Source of the DNA: Chara braunii
Lineage: Eukaryota > Streptophyta > Charophyceae > Charales > Characeae
DNA: 23,072 nt
Assembly (NCBI GenBank): GCA_003427395.1
Contig: BFEA01000032.1
Coordinates: forward strand, 5,083,491-5,106,562
Direction of reading: 5' to 3'
The stretch's first letter is position 1. Each line of letters starts with the position of its first letter. The notes below the pieces were generated by a model that did not search any database, was not told where the DNA came from, and saw only the letters and a list, made by a program, of their open reading frames with translations. Shown piece after piece: positions 1 through 8,225 of the stretch. Position numbers and translations under genes: made by a program.

Positions 1-28
1 GTGTGTGTGTGTGTGTGTGTGTGTGTGT
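1..28. repeat. (GT)14 microsatellite
   Basis: The window opens inside an uninterrupted GT tract, so its true length is unknown. A second long GT tract lies at 10357-10403. Confidence 0.95.
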
Positions 29-535
29 CTCTGTTTATGTGTCAGGAGGTTGCTGACTGCTATACATGCGAAGGGGCAGGGGATGGAAACTCGTGCAGGG
101 TCACTAGATGGTATACACAAGGAATTTGGGTTGGAAGGGGGACGTAGGAGTCTAAGGAGGTTGCAAGATCCTATGCCTGCAAACATGGGGGCAATTTACA
201 CGCAAGATGTGGGAGGGGCAAGTGTCCAGGACAGCAGCAATCGCTTCATGCAGCGGAGGGATTCAAGGAGCGAGAGTGTTGATGGGGTCCTCCGATCCTG
301 CTGACATACAAGGGGGGCTTAAGTTAGGGTAGCTACCCAGCAGAGGTCTGCAGCACCCCAGATATGACCTTGAACCTCAGCAGCAAGAGCCCATCCCAAA
401 TGAAACGTTGGGCTTCTCCTGCCCAGGCATGTGGGTCAGCAAGTCATGGTCCCACAAGACACGGGTTCAAAACATCATATGTCTGAAAATGCATGGGAAA
501 CATACACAAGCGACCGGCTGATGTTCTGAAAGACA
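29..535. other. Intergenic, no gene seen
   Basis: Open frames here are short and show no recognisable domain. A tRNA B-box-like GGGTTCAAAAC occurs near 464, but no A box or acceptor stem accompanies it. Confidence 0.5.
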
Positions 536-1205
536 AAGGCTAGCCCGGTCAGAATGCACCACACCCTTCAGATGCCCAATTATATAATCCGCACCTGGCG
601 TGCAGATGTCCAAGTGCACTCCGGTCCGGTTAGTTTAGTCCTTCCAAACACAGAAAGGACTGTTTTTTTTTTTGTTTTTTTTTTTCAACATCCGGCGAGG
701 TTCTGTAGTCCCATGGCGGTAAGAGCGCCGGCGGATTCAGACCCTCCGGTGGGTGGGTCCATTCTATTGGTGGGGAGCTGCACCTGCTGGGAACAGGGCC
801 CAGCGTCCCTTAAAAGAAAGAAACGTTTTTTTTGTCCTTCACCCTTAACGCAAAACATAGCTCATGTTCGGATATGCAAAAAGCTTGCCCAGTCAGAATC
901 ACCAGGTGCTTCAGATGCCCAGCTACAGCAGCGCACTCTTTTATTTTTTGGCTGGCACCACCAGCTATTGTGGTCTGCTAGCCCCGAGTCCCAAAAAAAT
1001 TGGAGTTGGCAACTCGCAATTTTCTGCAAGGCTGGGGGGTATAACACAAAACATAGCTCATGTTAGGAAATGCAAAAGCTTGCCCGGTCAGAATCACCAG
1101 GTGCTTCAGGTGCCCAGTTACATGATTTCGGCCTGGACGTGCAGATGCCCAAGAGCATTCCGGCTGGGCTAGTTTAGCCCTTTCAAACACAAAAGGACAG
1201 CTGGT
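536..1205 (+). repeat. Three diverged direct copies of a ~160-bp repeat
   Basis: Copies lie at about 536-662, 849-930 and 1046-1204. Shared blocks include an ACATAGCTCATGTT segment (second and third copies), then GCCCRGTCAGAATCACCAGG and CTTCAGRTGCCCA. The first and third copies continue into GTGCAGATGYCCAAG and a TAGTTTAG segment followed by CAAACACA. The second copy breaks off after about 80 bp, and unrelated sequence including poly-T lies between copies. The start block (CCCTTAAC...ACATAGC) recurs once more near 1210. No coding capacity is evident; the family is not identified. Confidence 0.8.
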
Positions 1206-2094
1206 CCACTACCCTTAACACTGACATAGCACCGGCATGACCTGGCCTTGATGCTTTGTATAAGAGGACAGGACTGAGGACAGAGCGACATTCAAGGGAG
1301 GGCAAAAGACACTACCTATGCCTGGGTGCAAGACCATATAAGACGAATGTGACACATGCAAGACGGGTGGCAGAGGGAGTTTCAAGGTGGGTCAAGAGAT
1401 GCTGAACACAAATCAAGAGCGAACGGCCTGATAAGCACCCTACGTAACTATTGCACAAATTGCATTAGTTTGTTTTGTGGGGCAAAGGCAGCTGCAGCAC
1501 AACCCGAATAAGCAAAAAAAAACACGCACCAGCAAAACAAACAGCGGTCAATTTCCGAAAGGCAATGAAAGTACTGAGGCCGTGACAGACGCACAGATGT
1601 CATAACTACAGGGGCCGGCCGTGGTGCCAGACGGGAAAGGGGGTGGGAGGGAATGGGGAAATTGCATCTGCGGCAGATGAGTGACAGTAGGAGGAAGAAA
1701 AAGGAAAAGCAAGAGAGAGAGGGATTCAAAATCTGTAATGATGCAACAGACTGAAAACGGGCCAATGACAGTGGCTGGGCACCTGCCAGCCGTTCGCACC
1801 TTGTTGCCACTGAATGAAATGAGCTGACCTCAGGGGTACGAGCAGCTATTCAAAATGGGACTGGTGGCCCTCCACATCGGGCTACGGGTGAGGACCGCTC
1901 TACACCTGTGAGCAAAAATGTGGCAAAATGTTTGGCCAATGGAAAACCGCCTTATGGGCGCCCTTGCCTCAAATTGCTTCCCCCAAAAAACAGCCCGCCT
2001 ATGCACCCTACGATCCCTCCACATCAGTGCTGAGAAAAGATGTCACACACAACAGAGGTCCCCGACCCCAGAACAAAGCCTCCGCTAGTGGGAC
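1206..2094. other. Intergenic, no gene seen
   Basis: Mixed-composition DNA with short open frames on both strands and no recognised domain, RNA gene or clear repeat boundary. Confidence 0.45.
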
Positions 2095-2101
2095 TTGGTC
2101 C

Positions 2102-2150
2102 CCACTATACCCAGTCCCAGCGCCCAACTTGTATTTGTACCCAGACCCTG
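2102..2150 (+). repeat. Dispersed repeat, forward copy
   Basis: A segment of about 45 bp containing CACTATACCCAGTCCCAG and GCCCAAC, then a degenerate TGTACCC block, matches the reverse complement of 11263-11308. The two copies are 9 kb apart in opposite orientation. The second copy sits beside a minus-strand LTR-like region, so this may be a fragment of the same family. Confidence 0.65.
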
Positions 2151-2379
2151 TTCATTTATTTATTTATTTTTAACAGAACCTTATGGCTCTGGCTCCTTTT
2201 CCATTCTGGGGAGCATCAGTCCGGTTCCTATTCCACCGGCAAGTCAAAAGGACGTACATGAAAGACTCACACATGCTCTTCCCCTTTACAGTAGGGAAGT
2301 CCGATTACTTCTTGCCGGAAGGATGTACCACCCCTCACCCCTGCCTAAGTTAGCCTGCTTTCTTTCGTTTGATTACTAA

Positions 2380-2780
2380 TACATAGAAACAAACCTTTTT
2401 TTTGTGGTCCCTGTAGATTTGCTTGGATGGGTCTTGTCTTTCCTGTTCCTCTCAGATCTTTGACTGCCTGATTCACTTTAAGTGCTAGAACTGTAGACTT
2501 GTCCCTCCGATTAGGTTTTGCCTAACCCTATGCACTCTCCTTTCTAGTTTCTGATGTTTGTGGTTGCGTTAAAACCCTAACCTGCCTTATTTAAACTTCC
2601 TCTTTAACCAGTTCTAACTGGTGCTAAAACCCTAAACCCTATCACGTTTGGCAAGCCTGTTAACCATATGATTGACCTCTCTTCTTATATTCTTATTTAT
2701 TTTATTTCATTCGTTTTCTTCAATAATCAAGATTCTGTCATTATATTGGTATTTTATTTCTCAATATATTCTATGTATGG
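2380..2780. other. AT-rich stretch with telomere-like (telo-box) motifs
   Basis: AAAACCCTAA occurs at 2571-2580 and AAACCCTAAACCCT at 2627-2640, with looser CCTAACCCTA at 2521-2530. CCCTAAA is the usual plant telomere repeat, and AAACCCTAA is also known as a promoter telo-box. A short inverted repeat, ACCAGTT-ct-AACTGGT, lies at 2608-2623. No gene follows in either direction, so a promoter role is unsupported; a degenerate interstitial telomeric trace is equally possible. Confidence 0.5.
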
Positions 2781-2949
2781 TTTGTGACCCTTTCCCTGCA
2801 GTTTTCTCTCTTTACTAGATAGTACTGCCTTTTGGGAACTGTTTTTGGGGTGAAACTGGTACTAGAAAGCTGAATTGAGAAGGGCTTGTGTAGGTAGGTC
2901 TGGGTTGGTTGGTTGTCTATTGTGTTTAGGAGAGAAATGCCTTGTCTGG

Positions 2950-2989
2950 GGGGGGGGGTNNTCNGGGGGGGGGGGTAGTNTGGGGTCAG
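2950..2989. repeat. Interrupted poly-G with undetermined bases
   Basis: Two runs of at least ten G flank N positions. The sequence is probably unreliable here, and any reading frame crossing it should be ignored. Confidence 0.8.
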
Positions 2990-3490
2990 GGTAGTTTGTT
3001 GAGCGCTAATTGGGCCAGGAGCAGGACAGATATGAGGGGTTGAGGGGTTTGTGGTGGAGCTGGGGTAGCGTGCTTTCTTATGTAGGAGAAGATGCCTATG
3101 CAATAACCTGCTCGATATGCCCTGTTGTTGTCCGATGGGCACCCGCAGGCCGCAACCCCGACCTAAGGCCGCGATGATCGAGGGGAATAACTGCCCCGAA
3201 ATTGGCTTCAGGGCCTGTGCGCCCGACAGTTGATTTTGGTCAACTGCCCAGCGGCCCACGAGTCAAAGTCTGCATGGACCCAGCCCAGGCCGCCGGTCAG
3301 ACACACACTTGTTTGTATGCAGGTATCAAGACAGCATTCTGACCAAGTGGAAGTCTGCAACTGTATGAGATCCAGGCCGTCGGCTGTGAGTCAATCTGAG
3401 CCACCGTGGGTGGGAGACCTGAGGCAGGTCAACCTCCTCAAACGCTACATAATGCTTTGCCTCCAGGGGGTCAACATTCAGTCTCACTAT
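2990..3490. other. Intergenic, no gene seen
   Basis: A minus-strand frame of about 160 codons spans much of 2771-3259 but crosses the N-containing G run and shows no recognisable domain. I see no other feature. Confidence 0.4.
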
Positions 3491-3496
3491 GCTGAC

Positions 3497-3551
3497 TTGA
3501 CGCTGGCTTGAGGCTGGCTGGACGCTGGCTGGATGCTGGCTTGACGCTGGC
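3497..3551 (+). repeat. 11-bp tandem repeat, five units
   Basis: Five exact-length units of consensus TKGACGCTGGC start at 3497, 3508, 3519, 3530 and 3541. The period is close to one helical turn, which would put every unit on one face of the DNA. It begins a repeat-rich region that leads to the LTR end at 4148. Confidence 0.9.
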
Positions 3552-4148
3552 TGTACAGTGGCACTGTGGACGACGACACGAGACTGCTGCGTGTGTGCTG
3601 GCGCCTTCCTGTCTTGGCGCCAGCTGTCTTCTGCTGCCGTGGCGCAAGCCACTCTGTCTTCGACACTGCTGATGTGGTGCATACCACTCTGTCTTCATCA
3701 CTGACGTGGCATTTGCCACACTGTCTTCATTGCTGACTTGGACGCGACAAGGAGGGAGATCAGGATATGTGCATTGAGAGAGAGAGAGGATACTTACCTG
3801 TTGCTGACGTCAATACTGCGTGCTGCTGTCTTCACGGGAGAACTGTGCCGCATGGCACTTTGATGTGATCGGACCTGTCAGGCTCGATTCTTGGACACTG
3901 TTTGCTGACGTGGAGGAGAGGGGAGGCCCGGAGAAGGAGAGGGAAACGAGGGCTGCTATCTATGTGGTCATTGATGGATACCTACTCTTCCACCCTCCAG
4001 GTCTGATGTCCCCCACCTCTCCTTCGTCCATTGGCTACGAGACATTGTATCATGGATCACATATCATAATTATTGGAGACTTTATTCAGCGCTGAGTTAT
4101 CCTGTACTTCGACACTTGACGAGTTTCCTCCAGACTGGGTTCATTACA
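3552..4148 (+). mobile_element. 5' LTR candidate, left end unresolved
   Basis: The right end is inferred from the primer-binding site at 4152: the sequence reads ...CATTACA, then three bases, then the PBS, a standard plant LTR boundary ending in CA. The left end is not identified; no TG start with a matching copy is found. The region contains a GA tract (about 3776-3788), a palindromic TGACGTCA at 3805-3812 and the hairpin array. It does not match the LTR that follows pol at 6984, so it is either from a different element or the remnant of a chimera. Confidence 0.45.
3639..3719 (+). repeat. Three tandem 5-bp-stem, 4-nt-loop hairpins
   Basis: GTGGC-gcaa-GCCAC (3639-3652), GTGGT-gcat-ACCAC (3674-3687) and GTGGC-attt-GCCAC (3706-3719) sit in units of 32-35 bp, each followed by CTCTGTCTTC or CACTGTCTTC. 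The middle copy changes the loop-closing pair from C:G to T:A on both arms, so pairing is kept. A related hairpin, GTGCC-gcat-GGCAC, lies at 3845-3858. Confidence 0.85.
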
Positions 4149-4151
4149 ATT

Positions 4152-4163
4152 TGGTATCAGAGC
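4152..4163 (+). other. Primer-binding site, initiator tRNA-Met type
   Basis: TGGTATCAGAGC is complementary to the 3' end of plant initiator tRNA-Met, the commonest primer of plant LTR retrotransposons. It lies three bases after a CA-ending LTR terminus, the expected spacing, and sets orientation as plus. Confidence 0.8.
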
Positions 4164-4207
4164 TTACCTTCTTCGTCGCGATCTGCTGTCCAGCGCCAGG
4201 TGGCGCC

Positions 4208-4216
4208 CAGGTAAGT
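4208..4216 (+). other. Consensus 5' splice-site-like motif
   Basis: CAGGTAAGT is a perfect match to the 5' splice-site consensus and lies 45 bases after the PBS, in the position of a retroelement leader. No acceptor is demonstrated. The complementary 9-mer, ACTTACCTG, occurs at 3792, 4571 and 7626. Confidence 0.35.
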
Positions 4217-4321
4217 GCCGTGAGGTGCCGCGCACATTTGAATCGCGTCTTTTGACGTGCGCGATTATTATCGCGGTCTAGACATTTTACTCGCACGCGC
4301 GCACCATCCCCCTGAAGATGA

Positions 4322-4713
4322 TGACGTGGACCTTCTGAAGAAGACGGCGACAGTGCTGACGCGGCGCATTGTTGCTGATGTGGCGATCAGTTACCGGCGA
4401 GAGCATCGCTGGCTGCCGGCTGACATGGCCCTGGTGATCGTGAGAGAGAGAGAGTGGGATATCGAGACTGCTGACATGGCGCGCTGCCTACATGGCATGG
4501 CGCGAGGGTTCTGACGTGGCATCCAGGGATTGGCAAGGTATTGTCTGATGTGGCACGTACCTGTGTCGCGACTTACCTGCTGATGTGGCGCTCCATACTC
4601 CAGCAGTACCTTCGATCTGACGTGGCATACCAGTGGTGGATGATCTGGCAGACGGCACGTCGCTGACGTGGCACCCTTCTTGACGGCCTACTGGCCATTG
4701 ACGCTGACATGGC
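4322..4713 (+). repeat. Array of CTGAYRTGGC decamers
   Basis: Copies start at 4375, 4420, 4471, 4511, 4545, 4580, 4617, 4663 and 4704, with one outlier at 3701 and near matches at 3669, 3905, 4321 and 4356. Spacing is 34-51 bp. TGACGTGGC resembles plant bZIP sites (G-box/C-box hybrid, UPRE-like). It lies between the PBS and the pol remnant, where gag and the first part of pol should be, so this DNA is non-coding leader or an insertion. Confidence 0.85.
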
Positions 4714-4933
4714 AACTCCGTGGAGGTGCTGCGTTGGCATGCCAGCGTGACACGTGGCAGTGGACGTGCCCTGCCGCTGGTGAGAGATTGATACTTGCAC
4801 TTGTGTGCTAGCGGGCAGTACAGCATCACGATTTGGCTGTAGTGCCACGCGTCGGCCCTTGTGTCTGGCTGCATTGTCATTCACAGAGGGACAGCCAGAA
4901 AAGGATGAGCTGCTGACTTCGGAGAGAAAAAAT

Positions 4934-5353
4934 GCGCGGGAATCATTTTTGTCTCTCACAGCCGCGCTATTATCTGCGAAGGTCTTGCGTATATACGACC
5001 CGCTATTGCCAACGCGCGTCACTACGGATGCGTTCGGCTATGGCATTGGTGCCGTCCTCAAACAACACGATGGCGTGGACTGGCACCCGGTCGAGTACTT
5101 CAGCAAGAAAGTGCCCGTCGTGCACTCCATTAATGATGCATGCAAGAAGGAGCTCCTAGCCTTCGTCCACGCGCTCAAGCGGTGGCAGCACTTTTGCCTT
5201 GGTCGAAGTCAATTCCGATGGGTAACGGACAACAATCCGTTGGTCTTCTACAAGGTCCAAGACACCGTCAATAGCACCATCGCCCGTTGGATGGCTTTCA
5301 TCGACCAATTCGACATCTTTCCCGATTACATTCCAGGGAAGTCTAACCGTTTT
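4934..5353 (+). pseudogene. Ty3/gypsy reverse transcriptase, RNase H domain remnant
   Basis: This frame carries the connection and RNase H part of a Ty3/gypsy pol. It starts with an ARESFLSLTAALLS segment and continues through TTDAFGYGIGAVL. The RNase H catalytic Asp is in TDAFG, the Glu is in KKELLAF, and the second Asp is in VTDNNPL. The reverse-transcriptase palm with its YxDD-type site, the protease and gag are not found upstream; homology begins abruptly near 4934, so the 5' half is deleted or replaced. At about 5354-5355, just after GKSNRF, one base is missing, which destroys the last conserved Asp motif (normally ADALSR) and moves homology into another frame. The open frame runs on to 6343 but is meaningless after this point. 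In a whole element this domain degrades the RNA of the RNA:DNA hybrid during reverse transcription. The family call is firm; loss of function is clear. Confidence 0.85.
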
Positions 5354-6972
5354 GTGATGCTCTTTCACGGCGTGCGGATCATTGTACCGCAGTCTATTCG
5401 ACCTTCGAGATCGGCGACGACCTGCAGGACAGCTTCATCTGTGGCTACCAAGCCGACCTCGAGTTTCGCGACAAGTACCCAAATTGCTCCTCTCCTAATC
5501 CGGCACCTTCTCACTACCGGATCCAAGAGGGGTACTTGCTTGTCCACACGTGGGGGAAGGACCTTCTTTGCGTACCAAGTGACTCTCACTTGCGTACACG
5601 GCTTCTTAGCGAGTTCCACGGTGCTCCCGCCACCGGACACTTTGGAGTCAATCGCACGATTGGCCGACTTCGCGAGCGATTTTGGTAGCCCGGCCTTCTC
5701 AACGATGTCACACGCTATTGCGAGTCATGCGAGGTTTGCCGACGCTGCAAATCCCGCAACCATCGTCCGTACAACGAGTTGCGACCAATACCGGTCCCCT
5801 TGCGCCGAAGGGAAGCGATTGTCATGGACATTACCGTGTTGTTCCCCAAGCACAAGATCGGAGTGGATGGGATTCTCGCGGTGGTCGACCGACTCACCAA
5901 GTTCGCCATGTTTTTGCCTTGCCGCTATCATGCCAAGGCACCGGAGTCGGTCGAGGTTCTTTACGCCGATTGGATTCGAACCAAGGGTTACCCCAAGGAA
6001 ATCGTTTGCGACCGCGACACTCGGTTCATGTTCGATTTTTGGTTGGCGCTCATCAAACGATGGGGCTCATTTCTCAAGCCAAGTTCGGTTCGCCACCCCC
6101 AAATCGATGGCCAAACAGAGAGGGCGCATCACACCGCACAGGTTCTCCTTCGTACTCTCATCCGTCCCGACCAAAAGCATTGGGTTGAGCGGCTGCCGGA
6201 TGTCGAGCTGGACTACAACTCGTCCATCCACCCGGCTATCGGGATGTCACCCTTCGAGTTCGAGCACGGCTCGCCGGTCACTTCTTCGTTGGACACAATC
6301 ATTCCACGAACGGCCGGGAGCGGCGACCATCTTCTTTTCTTGAGTCGAATGCAAAAGCTACTTCTCAAGGCACACGACCAGATGGCTAAGACGCAGCAAC
6401 GCATGAGCCAACAGGCCAATCGCCAGCATCTTCTTTGCCCATTCCGCGCCGGCGATCTCGTCTCGGTTTCCGCCGCAGAATTCAACCTTGAACAAGATAT
6501 CTCTCGCAAGCTCCTCCCGAAATGGATGGGGCCCTGGCCGGTCGTGGCACCTGCTGGGGATGCACCCGGAGGACCTTCTTTCACCATTCAGGTGCCCGCC
6601 CGCTTGCCCGTCTATCCGCTCTTTCATTGCTCCAAGTTGGCTCTTTACACGCCAGCAGAACATGACGATTTTCTCGCGCGACGATCGCAAGACCCATCAT
6701 CTATGGACAGTTTTCAAGAGGTCGGCGACATCATCTCCCAGCGACGCTACAGCAACAGGCCAACCGAGTACTTGGTACACTTTGCGCACTGCACTCACAA
6801 AGTTGACCATTGGTTGACACATGCGGAACTCCAAGCAACAACTCCAAATGTTCTCGCATGCTACGAACGCAAGATGCAAGGCAAGCCGGTATCTTCAGCT
6901 CCACGTCGCACCCACGTTCAGGCTCCACCTTCGGATCGTCACCTTCGCCCTCGACCCGACTTGACTTCATAA
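5354..6972 (+). pseudogene. Ty3/gypsy integrase with chromodomain (chromovirus type)
   Basis: After the frameshift, homology continues in the next frame. A linker precedes the HHCC zinc-binding domain, with HGAPATGH (H-x6-H) and CESCEVC. Between them a TAG at 5686-5688 replaces the second Trp expected in the usual FxWPG block, a single-base nonsense change. The catalytic core is complete: Asp in IVMDITV, Asp in VCDRDTRF and Glu in DGQTERAH, with exactly 35 residues between the last two, the D,D35E spacing. A GPF/Y-like module follows (MGPWPVV, then VYPLFHCSKLALY), then a chromodomain-like end (VGDIISQRR, EYLVHFAHC, DHWLTHAEL). The stretch after the TAG is open for about 428 codons to TAA at 6970-6972, which overlaps the polypurine tract. 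Integrase inserts element cDNA; the chromodomain typically targets chromatin marks. Few defects suggest a fairly young insertion. Confidence 0.9.
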
Positions 6973-6983
6973 GGAGGGGGGGG
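6971..6983 (+). other. Polypurine tract
   Basis: AAGGAGGGGGGGG directly precedes a TGTTTC start. A purine run abutting the 3' LTR primes plus-strand synthesis in LTR retroelements. It shares its first two bases with the pol stop codon, so no spacer separates them. Confidence 0.8.
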
Positions 6984-7035
6984 TGTTTCATACTGCGCCT
7001 GCAACAGGCTGCACAGGCCATTTTCAGGCCCGTGG

Positions 7036-7208
7036 CGTTTTCAGCCCGAAAGCCTGAAAACAAGGGCCTACAGGCCCTGTGTCGTTTCAGCCTGAACGCC
7101 TGAAAACAAGGGCCTACAAGCCCGGTGTCGTTTCAGCCTAAAACAGGGCCTTTCTGGCCCTGAGTCTTTTCAGCCTGAAACTGAGGGCCATTTTCAGGCC
7201 CTCATCAG
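7036..7208 (+). repeat. U3 tandem repeats with paired hairpins
   Basis: Four units of 47, 46, 37 and 43 bp start at 7036, 7083, 7129 and 7166. Units one, two and four contain TTTCAG...CTGAAA inverted repeats. Every unit has a second inverted repeat: AGGGCCT/AGGCCCT (7063-7078), GGGC/GCCC (7110-7123), CAGGGCC/GGCCCTG (7144-7162) and TGAGGGCC/GGCCCTCA (7182-7204). They lie 150-320 bp upstream of the TATA box, where LTR enhancers are usual. Confidence 0.8.
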
Positions 7209-7358
7209 ATCGACCTGCCCAGAAACTCAAGCACCAGACCAGGGTTTTAGCACAGGCCATTTTGGGCCTGTTTTCAAGACAACCCTTCGTTGAGCTTCAA
7301 CGCCAGGGTCTGGCACGTTTTGGCATTGGCAAGAGCAGCCTCTTGGACGGGCCAGCAC

Positions 7359-7364
7359 TATATA
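7359..7364 (+). promoter_or_regulatory. LTR TATA box
   Basis: TATATA within CACTATATAGGACTGGCC. A closely similar block, TATAAGGACTGGCCAG, occurs on the minus strand at about 10603-10618, which supports a conserved LTR core promoter in two related elements. Confidence 0.65.
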
Positions 7365-7799
7365 GGACTGGCCCGCCCTGCAGGCTGCAGGTAGTTCCTA
7401 CGCACTTCCCAAGCACTTCACGTGCAGTTCAGGAGGCAGGAGGTAGTCTTCAAGATTCGACAGCAGCACTCTGGAGGAGCGCTGCAGGAGTAGTAGTAGC
7501 GCTAGCAGTAGTCTTCAGCGCTGGGCGCTAGTAGCGTTAGCAATAGTCTTCAGCGTTGGGCGCTAGTAGGAGCTAGAGTAGTACTGGAGAGAGAGAGAGA
7601 GAGAGATTGGGCGGAGGCCAGGGAGACTTACCTGCAGCGCCATAGCTCCAGCTTCGTCTTCGAGGTACCTGCAGCACAACGAAAACTTCACAGGTTAGTA
7701 CCTGGCACGTGAGAGAGAGAGAGAGAGTTCTTCTTCCTCTTCTCCATCCACCATCTCCCTCTCACCCTCTCGCTATCTGACGTCACTGCATCAGCAGAC

Positions 7800-7802
<3 letters not shown>

Positions 7803-7853
<51 letters not shown>
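7803..7853. repeat. (GA)n microsatellite
   Basis: An uninterrupted GA tract of 51 bases, the longest of three within or at the end of the LTR. GA tracts are a recurring component of LTR-like regions in this window. Confidence 0.95.
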
Positions 7854-7855
<2 letters not shown>

Positions 7856-7857
<2 letters not shown>

Positions 7858-8225
7858 GTGACATTTGGATCCAGACTCGACATTGGGCTTCAAACATTTT
7901 GACGAGGGATTATTTGGGACTTGTAACGAAAACTTGGTGTTGACGATTTTCCCATCTCCCCCCTCCTCTTCTTCGTTTGTCTCCCTCCTCTTCGTTTGTG
8001 CATGATCTAGACCTGGCGCATTCTTCATGCGTGTAGCGCTAGGCCCCCTTCCCACCTTGTGATGAAGATGATGTATGTTTAGTCTGTATTGCAACATTGA
8101 TTGGGCTCGTCATTGGTATTCTCGCATTCTGTTGCATTGTCTTGTACTACGTGAAGGAGGTCAGTCCCGATCAGGTCAGGACTTGTATCTAAGCCTTCCA
8201 CTGCGCTATCAAGCACCATTTTTGT
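7856..8225 (+). other. Putative retroelement leader between LTR and gag
   Basis: About 370 bp with no open frame of note. It begins with the PBS candidate at 7856-7873. Another TGG-starting candidate, TTGGTATTCTCGC, lies near 8113. Neither matches a tRNA I can name with confidence. Confidence 0.4.

Larger units (their letters stand above)
6984..7855 (+). mobile_element. LTR between pol and gag; right end uncertain
   Basis: The left end is set by the polypurine tract and TG. U3-like sequence holds hairpin-forming tandem repeats (7036-7208), a TATATA box at 7359-7364 and, further on, AGTAGTAGTAGCGCTAG-type repeats near 7490-7570. GA tracts follow at 7587-7606, 7711-7727 and 7803-7853. The right end is not resolved. 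Option one is about 7855, just before TGGTGACATTTGGATCCA (7856-7873), which begins with TGG and could pair with a tRNA 3' end, but no CA precedes it. Option two is 7896, where ...TTCAAACA mirrors the TGTTT start, but no PBS follows. No second copy exists in the window to decide. Pol lies on its left and gag on its right, both plus strand. Confidence 0.6.

Noticed and set aside
440-480. Possible tRNA from a B-box-like GGGTTCAAAAC
   Set aside because: No A box, anticodon arm or matching acceptor stem could be found around it.
2571-2640. True telomere
   Set aside because: Only two or three CCCTAAA units are present and they are interrupted; this is at most an interstitial trace or a telo-box.
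3326-3719. Minus-strand frames with PASSQ-type peptide repeats
   Set aside because: The peptide repeats are the translation of the 11-bp DNA repeat, open in two frames, and so not evidence of a protein.
3790-3860. Possible U1 snRNA gene, because ATACTTACCTG equals the U1 5' end
   Set aside because: Sequence after the first 11 bases does not follow plant U1, and no Sm site or upstream element is seen.
3497-4713. CRISPR-like array
   Set aside because: Repeats are 10-11 bp, spacers irregular, and the setting is a eukaryotic retroelement; no cas gene or long conserved repeat exists.
5682-6188. Alternative plus-strand frame and several minus-strand frames over integrase
   Set aside because: Shadow frames of the integrase reading, which carries the conserved D,D35E and HHCC residues.
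7783-8097. Minus-strand Ser-Leu repeat frame, and similar Arg-Glu frames at GA/CT tracts
   Set aside because: They are translations of dinucleotide microsatellites.
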